Part shown: one piece after another, positions 7,092 to 12,231 of the stretch
Numbering within the stretch: the stretch's first letter is position 1
Layout: each line of letters opens with the position of its first letter
Source of the DNA: Kiritimatiellia bacterium
Lineage (GTDB): Bacteria > Verrucomicrobiota > Kiritimatiellia > RFP12 > UBA1067
Length of the DNA stretch: 26,334 nucleotides
Assembly: GCA_016303225.1 (NCBI GenBank)
Contig: JAEDMC010000011.1
Span: 1-26,334, forward strand
Reading direction: 5' to 3'
Translations under genes and position numbers: made by a program
The notes under the pieces: generated by a model
What the model was told of the DNA's origin: nothing
Databases searched by the model: none
The model's input: only the letters and a program-made list of their open reading frames with translations

Positions 7092-7491
7092 CGTCAGCAG
7101 CGTCGAGGAGACGTGGGAGCTGGCGCGTTGCCTCGCGCCGGAACTGAAGCCGGGCGATGTCATTTGCCTGGAGGGCGACCTCGGCGCTGGCAAGACGACG
7201 TTCACGCAGGGGCTCGCGGCGGCGCTTGGTGTTCCCGGCCGCGTCAATTCCCCGACCTTCTGCATCGTGCAGGAACACCGCGGACCTTCTCTTCTCGTCC
7301 ACATGGACCTTTACCGTCTTCACACCGAAGACGACGTGATCGCCATCGGCTGGGAGGACTATCTCGCCGAGGGGGCGATCCTGATCGTGGAGTGGCCCGA
7401 ACGGGCGGGGGCGCTCATTCCGCCGGATGCGCGACACATAGTCTTTACCCATCTCGAAGGCGAGGAGGCTCGCCGGATTGAATTCAAATAA
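7069..7491 (+). CDS. tsaE: tRNA threonylcarbamoyladenosine synthesis ATPase TsaE
   Basis: TsaE is the ATPase that works with TsaB and TsaD to form t6A37 on ANN-decoding tRNAs. The Walker A motif G-D-L-G-A-G-K-T-T-F is clear (about residue 37), followed by the family N-S-P-T-F signature, M-D-L-Y-R-L and the C-terminal I-V-E-W-P-E-R (Walker B region with Trp). At 140 residues it has standard length. The start is TTG 7069 or GTG 7075, both inside the end of the dehydrogenase gene, so the overlap is 17-23 bp. GTG 7075 gives the more typical short N-terminus. tsaB and tsaD are not in the window. Confidence 0.93.
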   Translation: MSVTGVYNVSSVEETWELARCLAPELKPGDVICLEGDLGAGKTTFTQGLAAALGVPGRVNSPTFCIVQEHRGPSLLVHMDLYRLHTEDDVIAIGWEDYLAEGAILIVEWPERAGALIPPDARHIVFTHLEGEEARRIEFK

Positions 7492-7503
7492 GGAGGTCTC
7501 AAC

Positions 7504-8547
7504 ATGGGCATGACGATGGGTACGGTCATTTGTGCGCTCGGTGGTCTCGCCGGGGCGGTTTTCGCGTTGCCGTTTCGCGGCATCAAGGATATGCATTACG
7601 AGAGCTACTGGCTCGTCTATGCGGTCTTCGGGCTTGTCATCTTTCCGCTCTTGCTGGCGGGCGTGACGTGTCCGCGTCTCTTCGACGTTATTGGCAACGC
7701 CGAGGGCGCGACGCTTGCGCGGTGCATCGGCTTCGGTGCGCTCTGGGGGCTTGGCGGGCTCACGTGGGGACTGATGATTCGTTATCTCGGGATCGGCCTC
7801 GGGCTGGCGATCGGGTGCGGGCTCTGCTCGGCGACGGGCACGCTCATCCCGCCGATCGTGACGGGACACGCGGGCGATCTCTTCAGGGACACGTCCGCCG
7901 TCGTTACGTTCGTGTCCGTTCTCGTCTCCCTCGTCGGCATTGTCTTTGTCGGTCTTGCCGGCAAGCTCAAGGAGGGAGAGCTGGATGAGGCGGCGAAGAA
8001 GAAGGCGGTCGCCGAATTCGACTTCAAGAAGGGCCTGCTTGTCGCGCTCTTCTCGGGTATCGCGTCCGCCGGCATGAACTTCGGTTTGCAGGGCGGGGCG
8101 TCGATGGAAACTGCCGCGCGGCTCTGCGGAACGGACGCGAAGTGGATTGGCCTGCCGGTGCTGGTCGTGGTGCTGTGGGGCGGGTTTGTCGTTAACGCGG
8201 CCTGGTGCCTGTGGCAGAATCAGAAGAACAGGAGCTTTTCCGATTACTGCATTCAGATTTCAAATCTCAAATCTCACAGGGGCCTGGCGATGATGCTTGC
8301 AGGTCTGGCAGGCGTCATCTGGGCGTGTCAGTTCGTCTGCCAGAAGGTCGGCGAGCCAGCGATGGGCGAGATGCGCTACATTTCCTTCGCGGTCGTGATG
8401 GGCAGCTGCGTGATGTTCTCGTCGCTGCTCGGGATCATGCTGGGCGAGTGGCGTGGTACGGGAAGGAAGACGCGCGTGATGCTCGCGGTCGGACTCGGCG
8501 TGCTGGCCTTGTCGATCGTTCTTGCGGCGGTCGCGAAGACGTTCTGA
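7504..8547 (+). CDS. rhaT: L-rhamnose:H+ symporter (RhaT) family membrane transporter
   Basis: A 347-residue polytopic membrane protein with about ten hydrophobic segments. Family features include the N-terminal A-L-P-F-R-G-I-K and Y-E-S-Y-W-L-V-Y, the L-W-G-L-G-G-L-T-W-G-L-M-I-R-Y-L-G-I-G-L-G segment, and G-M-N-F-G-L-Q-G. RhaT proteins import L-rhamnose with protons; specificity is assumed from family resemblance, and no rhamnose catabolic genes are near. A perfect Shine-Dalgarno AAGGAGG (7490-7496) precedes ATG 7504. A 7-bp repeat array at 8252-8278 is inserted in frame and encodes I-Q-I-S-N-L-K-S-H in a soluble loop between two membrane segments. Confidence 0.85.
   Translation: MGMTMGTVICALGGLAGAVFALPFRGIKDMHYESYWLVYAVFGLVIFPLLLAGVTCPRLFDVIGNAEGATLARCIGFGALWGLGGLTWGLMIRYLGIGLGLAIGCGLCSATGTLIPPIVTGHAGDLFRDTSAVVTFVSVLVSLVGIVFVGLAGKLKEGELDEAAKKKAVAEFDFKKGLLVALFSGIASAGMNFGLQGGASMETAARLCGTDAKWIGLPVLVVVLWGGFVVNAAWCLWQNQKNRSFSDYCIQISNLKSHRGLAMMLAGLAGVIWACQFVCQKVGEPAMGEMRYISFAVVMGSCVMFSSLLGIMLGEWRGTGRKTRVMLAVGLGVLALSIVLAAVAKTF
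8252..8278 (+). repeat. In-frame 7-bp array (TTCAGAT / CTCAAAT family) in rhaT
   Basis: Units TTCAGAT, TTCAAAT, CTCAAAT, CTCACAG. It encodes I-S-N-L-K-S-H, placed after W-Q-N-Q-K-N-R and before the next membrane helix. Nearly the same 24 bp, in the same frame, occurs at 14730 and 24882. Confidence 0.92.
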
Positions 8548-8569
8548 CCGGGCAATTTCATTCGGGAAC

Positions 8570-8596
8570 CGCAGAGATCGCAGAGATACGCAGAGG
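8570..8596 (+). repeat. 9-bp array of the CGCAGAG(AT) family
   Basis: CGCAGAGAT, CGCAGAGAT, ACGCAGAGG in the spacer after rhaT. It lies just before the xseB promoter and is related to the coaX segments at 3167 and 3315. Confidence 0.8.
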
Positions 8597-8611
8597 CGAT
8601 GTCGGCAGGTG

Positions 8612-8620
8612 TGATATAAT
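8612..8620 (+). promoter_or_regulatory. Extended -10 promoter of xseB (TGATATAAT)
   Basis: TATAAT at 8615-8620 with TG at 8612-8613, and no good -35. The ATG is 9 bp past the last T with no Shine-Dalgarno sequence, so the mRNA is predicted to be leaderless or nearly so. The 11-bp core GATATAATATC is an interrupted palindrome, also present at the rpmH and lysA promoters. Confidence 0.7.
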
Positions 8621-8628
8621 ATCAGACT

Positions 8629-8829
8629 ATGAAGTTCGAAGACAACCTTAAGAAGCTTGAGGGACTTGTTGCCAAGATGGAGTCCGGAGAGATGAACCTG
8701 GACGAGATGATCAAGTCCTTCGAAGAAGGCCGCAAGCTCGTCGCCGATTGCCAGAAGGACCTCGAATCCATCCGTCTGCGCATCGAGAAAGTCACCCAGG
8801 GCGGTTCTGTCGAACCCCTGAAGGTCTGA
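8629..8829 (+). CDS. xseB: Exodeoxyribonuclease VII small subunit
   Basis: XseB is the small helical subunit that assembles in several copies on XseA to form exonuclease VII, which degrades single-stranded DNA. The 66-residue protein has the family pattern F-E-D-N-L-K-K-L-E-G-L-V-A-K-M-E-S-G-E-M-x-L-D-E-M-I-x-S-F-E-E-G throughout residues 3-34, followed by a second helix with C-Q-K-D-L. Length is typical. xseA is not in the window, so the subunits are unlinked here. Its own promoter sits 9 bp upstream. Confidence 0.93.
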   Translation: MKFEDNLKKLEGLVAKMESGEMNLDEMIKSFEEGRKLVADCQKDLESIRLRIEKVTQGGSVEPLKV

Positions 8830-8833
8830 CACG

Positions 8834-8864
8834 CTATCAACTACCAGCTACCAACTACCAACTT
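8834..8864 (+). repeat. 7-bp tandem array CTACCAA, 4 units
   Basis: Units CTATCAA, CTACCAG, CTACCAA, CTACCAA fill the gap between xseB and the GHKL ATPase gene and end four bases before the ATG at 8868, where a Shine-Dalgarno sequence would be expected. Confidence 0.92.
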
Positions 8865-8867
8865 CTC

Positions 8868-9905
8868 ATGAAACAGATCTACGTTCAGGCACAGGCTGAC
8901 CACATCGAATCGCTTTTCAAGGGGTCGCCGCTCGCAGCGATTGAGGAGCTCGTCTGGAACGCCCTTGACGCCGATGCCAAGGAGGTCAAGGTCGATCTCG
9001 TCACCAATCCTCTCGGTGCGGTGGAGGCGGTCCGCGTCACTGACGATGGCACGGGCATTGACGCGCTGAGGGCTGACCAGACGTTCGGTAACCTGGGCGG
9101 CAGCTGGAAGCGCGAGGGAAAGGGGACCGGGTTCTCCGGTCGCCGTCTCCACGGCCGTCACGGGCGCGGACGCTTCAAGGCCTTTGCGCTTGGTGTCAAC
9201 GTCGAGTGGCGCACGACGACGAAGGTCGGAGAAGAGCTTCTCTCGTACAAGCTTTCTGGTACGGCGGACAAGCCGGGCGTTTTTGATCTTGAGGATGCGC
9301 CGATCGGGCCGGCGACCGGGACGGAGGTCTACATCACCAACGTGCGGGCGGTCGTCGATTCGCTGCTCGATGCGGGCGAGACGGTGCAGAACCTGGCGGC
9401 CAAGTTCGCCCTGTATCTGAAGAGCTATCCGGACGTCCGAATCTACTTCAACGGTCTTCCCGTGACGCCGGTCATTGTCCAAAAGCGCACGACCGACTAC
9501 AAGCTGACGCTGGAGAACGGCGCCGAGGCGAAGCTCGAGGTCATCGAGTGGAAGCGCAAGTTCGTCGGTTCCGGGCGTCTGGTCTTTGCCGGACCGGATG
9601 GCTTCCAGCTTCACGAGCAGCCGGCCGGCGTCCGTTCCGGAACGGGTGCGTCCTTCACCGCCTATCTCATCGCGCCGCGCTTCCCAACGCTTGCCGCCGA
9701 GAATGCGCTGGTGATGGACGAGCTCAATCCCGAAGTGCGCCTGTATCTTGATGAGACGAAGAAAGTGCTGAAGGCCCATTTCCTCGCCCTTGGCGAAGAA
9801 AAGAGCGCCTTTGAGGTCGAATGGGAAGAGCGGATTGGGGCATTGTCCAAGGAAGAGCGCAAGTCGCTGCTGGCGATTCTCAAGCGCTCGCTCAAGGCGA
9901 AGTAA
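8868..9905 (+). CDS. Stand-alone GHKL (Hsp90/MutL/histidine-kinase fold) ATPase
   Basis: A 345-residue protein whose first 110 residues carry a Bergerat ATP-binding fold. The N box is E-E-L-V-W-N-A-L-D-A-D-A (26-37, Asn31), the G1 box V-T-D-D-G-T-G-I (57-64), and a glycine-rich lid with G-R-H-G-R-G-R-F-K-A-F (97-107). The remaining 235 residues hold a likely transducer domain and a charged C-terminal helix; no kinase, DNA-binding or nuclease motif is visible. It is too short for HtpG or MutL and lacks their later motifs. Related ATPases occur as orphan genes and in some defence loci; the role here is unknown. No Shine-Dalgarno sequence is present because a repeat array abuts the start. An upstream extension of the frame into xseB is not credible. 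Confidence 0.75.
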   Translation: MKQIYVQAQADHIESLFKGSPLAAIEELVWNALDADAKEVKVDLVTNPLGAVEAVRVTDDGTGIDALRADQTFGNLGGSWKREGKGTGFSGRRLHGRHGRGRFKAFALGVNVEWRTTTKVGEELLSYKLSGTADKPGVFDLEDAPIGPATGTEVYITNVRAVVDSLLDAGETVQNLAAKFALYLKSYPDVRIYFNGLPVTPVIVQKRTTDYKLTLENGAEAKLEVIEWKRKFVGSGRLVFAGPDGFQLHEQPAGVRSGTGASFTAYLIAPRFPTLAAENALVMDELNPEVRLYLDETKKVLKAHFLALGEEKSAFEVEWEERIGALSKEERKSLLAILKRSLKAK

Positions 9906-9922
9906 AAGAACGCCGGGAGCCA

Positions 9923-9952
9923 TTGACTTTTGGACGCAACTTTTGATATACT
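9923..9952 (+). promoter_or_regulatory. tRNA promoter
   Basis: -35 TTGACT (9923-9928), 18-bp spacer, extended -10 TGA-TATACT (TATACT 9947-9952). This is the best-matched -35/-10 pair in the window and lies 24 bp before the tRNA 5' end. Confidence 0.75.
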
Positions 9953-9976
9953 TTCACCCGTTCGTTTGAGAACCAT

Positions 9977-10052
9977 GGCGAGGTAGCTCAGTCGGTAGAG
10001 CAAAGGACTCATAAGCCTTGGGTCGAGGGTTCGATCCCCTCCTTCGCCACCA
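9977..10052 (+). tRNA. tRNA with CAU anticodon (elongator Met most likely)
   Basis: A complete cloverleaf of 76 nt. Acceptor stem GGCGAGG pairs with CTTCGCC. The D stem is GCTC/GAGC, the anticodon loop CTCATAA (anticodon CAT at 10010-10012), the T stem GAGGG/CCCTC with loop TTCGATC. A discriminator A and an encoded CCA (10050-10052) follow. The last pair of the anticodon stem (position 31-39) is A-G, a mismatch. The first acceptor pair is G-C, unlike initiator tRNAs, so it should be elongator Met. An Ile2 tRNA (CAU, lysidine-modified) is the alternative that cannot be excluded by eye. Confidence 0.95.
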
Positions 10053-10068
10053 TCCACTGAAAATGTCC

Positions 10069-10108
10069 AACTGGCAACCTGTACAACCGTATAACTTACA
10101 ACTGCCAG
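10069..10108 (+). repeat. Degenerate AAC-type 7-bp array after the tRNA
   Basis: AACTGGC, AACCTGT, a 10-bp irregular unit, AACTTAC, AACTGCC. The outer CTGGCA and TGCCAG are inverted copies, so a weak hairpin is possible, but no T tract follows. It fills most of the spacer between the tRNA and the pseudouridine synthase gene. Confidence 0.55.
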
Positions 10109-10114
10109 ATTGAG

Positions 10115-10804
10115 ATGAGACAGAGACTCCCATTCCCGATCCTCTACGAAGACAACGATCTCATTGTCATTGACAAGCCGGCGGGGATGCTGACGACGCA
10201 TACGCGTGCAAAGGAGACGAACACGGCCGAGGAGTGGCTCAATGACTATGTCCGCAAAGGTCAGATGAAAAGCCGCAAGCACGTGTGGCTCGTCCATCGT
10301 CTCGACCGCGAGACGAGCGGCGTCATGATGTTCGCAAAGACCGAGAGAGTCGCCGAGGCGTTTCGCGCCAATTGGAACGAGCTCACCGAGAAGACGTATG
10401 TTGCGAGGGTCGAAGGCGTTCTTGAAGAAGAGAAGGGTGTCTTCGAAAGCTGGCTTCGCGAAGACGACGACGGCTACAAGGTCAGGTCGGTCTCTGCGCC
10501 GTCTTCCGTCTTTCGCCTAAAGTCTAAAGGCCTTCGTCAGCCCAAGCTTGCGCGAACCGAATGGCGCAGGTTGTCGACCTGCGACGGTACGACCTTGGTC
10601 GAGGTCAGCTTGAAGTCCGGGCGTAAGAACCAGATCCGCGTTCATTTCAGCGAGGCAGGTCATCCCGTCGTGGGCGATGTGAAGTACGGCGGCCAGAAAG
10701 CATCACGGCTTTATCTCGATTCGCTGAGGTTGAGATTCCGCCATCCGCACACAGGCGAATGGATGGCGGTTGATCATCTCTCCCCCCTAACCCCTAACCC
10801 CTAA
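10115..10804 (+). CDS. RluA-family RNA pseudouridine synthase
   Basis: Converts a uridine in rRNA or tRNA to pseudouridine; the target cannot be read from sequence. The family core is intact: D-N-D-L-I-V-I-D-K-P-A-G-M near the N-terminus, H-R-L-D-R-E-T-S-G with catalytic Asp64, and later S-G-R-K-N-Q-I-R-V-H-F and G-D-V-K-Y-G-G. At 229 residues it has no S4 domain, like RluA/TruC-type enzymes. Residues about 129-142 contain a repeat-like segment (CCTAAAG, TCTAAAG). The C-terminal P-L-T-P-N-P and the TAA stop are read from the CCCCTAA array at 10784, so the natural terminus has been replaced or extended. Confidence 0.9.
   Translation: MRQRLPFPILYEDNDLIVIDKPAGMLTTHTRAKETNTAEEWLNDYVRKGQMKSRKHVWLVHRLDRETSGVMMFAKTERVAEAFRANWNELTEKTYVARVEGVLEEEKGVFESWLREDDDGYKVRSVSAPSSVFRLKSKGLRQPKLARTEWRRLSTCDGTTLVEVSLKSGRKNQIRVHFSEAGHPVVGDVKYGGQKASRLYLDSLRLRFRHPHTGEWMAVDHLSPLTPNP
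10516..10529 (+). repeat. Two 7-bp units CCTAAAG, TCTAAAG inside the pseudouridine synthase gene
   Basis: CCTAAAG (10516-10522) and TCTAAAG (10523-10529) encode part of a basic insert, R-L-K-S-K-G. Two units are weak evidence alone; it is listed because of the wider pattern. Confidence 0.4.
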
Positions 10805-10838
10805 CCCCTAAACCCTAACCCCTAAACCCTAACCCCTC
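10784..10838 (+). repeat. 7-bp tandem array CCCCTAA, 7 units (telomere-like)
   Basis: Seven consecutive 7-bp units from 10784 to 10832: four CCCCTAA, then ACCCTAA, CCCCTAA, ACCCTAA, with a degenerate CCCCTCT after. Both orientations of this unit contain a stop within 21 bp, so it can lie only at a gene end. It spans the end of the pseudouridine synthase gene and the whole spacer up to the HAD gene ATG at 10843. Confidence 0.97.
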
Positions 10839-10842
10839 TTCC

Positions 10843-11484
10843 ATGAACGCAGTATTCTTCGACCTAGACGGCACGCTTTTCGACACGAAGGCAGACCTGG
10901 CGGCGACGGTGAACCACACACGGCGCGATCTGGGGCTCGTGGAGTGGTCGGAAGAGAATGTAATAGCCCATGTCGGGCAGGGCGCGAAGTACCTGCTGAC
11001 GAATTCGATTCCGGAGTGCCCTTATGAAGAGGTCTGGGAGATTTTCAAGAGCCATTATGCCGAGCATTGCGTCGAACGGGTGCAGCCGTATCCCGGAGTC
11101 GTGAGAACGCTCGGGGAGTTGCGAGATCGTGGGTGGCTCTTGGGCGTCAACACGAACAAGCCGAATTTTGCCGTGAAGCTCATTCTGGAGAAGTTCGGTT
11201 TTACGCGCTATTTCGGGAGTGCGGTCGTAGCGGGTGGGGATGGAATTCCGCTGAAGCCGGATGCGCAGTCCATCCGCGAGTGCGCTTCGAGGCTGCGTGG
11301 ACATCGCCTTTCCTCGCATGACTGGATGGTCGGCGACAGCTGGACGGACATGCAATGTGCGACCAACGCGGGCGTGAAGGGCGCGTTCTGCACTTTCGGC
11401 TTCGGGCGGCTCAAAGAGGCGCGTTTTACGGTGAAAATCAACCGTTTTGACGAACTCCTGATGCACTTGAAAGCCGAGGAGTAA
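10843..11484 (+). CDS. HAD-superfamily phosphatase, phosphoglycolate phosphatase-like
   Basis: A haloacid-dehalogenase hydrolase of 213 residues. Motif I is F-F-D-L-D-G-T-L (Asp7 nucleophile, Asp9 acid), a helical cap follows, motif II sits in G-V-N-T-N-K, the conserved lysine is in P-L-K-P-D, and motif IV is V-G-D-S-W-T-D. It resembles Gph (2-phosphoglycolate phosphatase), but the subfamily covers many phosphoesters, so the substrate is uncertain. The ATG lies four bases after a CCCCTAA-type array, with no clear Shine-Dalgarno sequence. Confidence 0.85.
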   Translation: MNAVFFDLDGTLFDTKADLAATVNHTRRDLGLVEWSEENVIAHVGQGAKYLLTNSIPECPYEEVWEIFKSHYAEHCVERVQPYPGVVRTLGELRDRGWLLGVNTNKPNFAVKLILEKFGFTRYFGSAVVAGGDGIPLKPDAQSIRECASRLRGHRLSSHDWMVGDSWTDMQCATNAGVKGAFCTFGFGRLKEARFTVKINRFDELLMHLKAEE

Positions 11485-11496
11485 TTTTGATATAAT
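11467..11496 (+). promoter_or_regulatory. rpmH promoter
   Basis: -35 TTGAAA (11467-11472), 18-bp spacer, extended -10 TGA-TATAAT (11491-11496), with the palindromic GATATAATATC core. The expected start is near 11503, giving a leader of about 28 nt that contains the Shine-Dalgarno AAAGGA. Confidence 0.8.
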
Positions 11497-11530
11497 ATCT
11501 AGACATTTCTGTTGAAAGGAACAAAAAATC

Positions 11531-11668
11531 ATGAAGATGACATGGCAGCCGTCGAAGCTGAAGCGGAAAAGGAAGATCGGTTATCGTGCGCGTAAGGCGA
11601 CGAAGGGCGGGCGCAAGGTCCTGAAGGCCCGTCGTCAGAAGGGCCGTAAGCGCCTGACGCAGGTCTAA
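11531..11668 (+). CDS. rpmH: 50S ribosomal protein L34
   Basis: L34 is a small basic protein of the large ribosomal subunit. The 45-residue product begins M-K-M-T-W-Q-P-S-K-L-K-R-K-R and continues with G-Y-R-A-R-K-A-T-K-G-G-R-K-V-L-K-A-R-R-Q-K-G-R-K-R-L, matching the L34 pattern over its whole length. An AAAGGA Shine-Dalgarno sequence lies 10 bp upstream of the ATG. It heads the conserved rpmH-rnpA-yidD-yidC order. Confidence 0.97.
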   Translation: MKMTWQPSKLKRKRKIGYRARKATKGGRKVLKARRQKGRKRLTQV

Positions 11669-11680
11669 GGGCTATTCCGA

Positions 11681-12013
11681 ATGTCCACGCGACTCCCCGG
11701 CGCGAGATACAAGCGTATCTTCGACCGGGGACGTTCCATAAAGGGGCGTCTCCTCGTCGCGTGGCATCTGGAGTCTCCGGACGCCGACCGCATGGCCGGC
11801 GTCGTTGTTTCCAAGAAGAGCTTCCACGATGCGGTCGACCGCAACCGCGCCAAGCGTCTCATGCGCGAGGCGTTCCGCTTGCTGGTGAAGGAGGGCGCGA
11901 TGCCCGAGAAGACCGAATGGATTTTTATCGCACGGCGCGCGATTGGTACGAAGAAATGCGCTGACGTGCAGGAGGAGATGAGATGGTGCGTTCGGCGCTT
12001 ATCGCACTCGTGA
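11681..12013 (+). CDS. rnpA: Ribonuclease P protein component
   Basis: RnpA is the protein cofactor of the RNase P ribozyme, which matures tRNA 5' ends. The 110-residue protein has the expected features: a basic N-terminus with Y-K-R-I-F-D-R-G, the central V-V-V-S-K-K strand, and the RNR helix V-D-R-N-R-A-K-R-L-M-R-E-A-F-R. It starts 12 bp after rpmH, and its 3' end overlaps yidD by 31 bp. The catalytic RNA gene (rnpB) is not in the window. Confidence 0.93.
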   Translation: MSTRLPGARYKRIFDRGRSIKGRLLVAWHLESPDADRMAGVVVSKKSFHDAVDRNRAKRLMREAFRLLVKEGAMPEKTEWIFIARRAIGTKKCADVQEEMRWCVRRLSHS

Positions 12014-12228
12014 GAGGCTATCAGGTGGTGCTGAGCCCGATGATGGGCGGGGCGTGCCGGTTCGAGCCGAGCTGTTCGAACTACATGATTGAGGCGCTCA
12101 ATGTGCACGGGGCCGTGAAGGGAACGTTGCTGGGACTGTGGAGGATTCTGAGGTGCCATCCCTGGGGCGATTACGGGTATGATCCGGTTCCGGCGAAGGG
12201 CCGGTGGAAAAACGATTTTGAAAGGTAA
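11983..12228 (+). CDS. yidD: Membrane protein insertion efficiency factor YidD
   Basis: YidD is a small membrane-associated protein that assists YidC-dependent insertion. The 81-residue protein has the invariant pattern Y-Q-V-V-L-S-P, the C-R-F-x-P-S-C-S-x-Y segment, A-L-x-x-H-G-A, and R-C-H-P-W-G-D-Y-G-Y-D-P-V-P near the C-terminus. It overlaps the rnpA end by 31 bp, as is common in this operon, and yidC follows after 3 bp. Confidence 0.95.
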   Translation: MVRSALIALVRGYQVVLSPMMGGACRFEPSCSNYMIEALNVHGAVKGTLLGLWRILRCHPWGDYGYDPVPAKGRWKNDFER

Positions 12229-12231
12229 GAA

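Noticed and set aside
10784..10838. True telomere or linear chromosome end
   Set aside because: The array is short, internal, and flanked by intact co-oriented genes; it fits the other 7-bp arrays in the window.
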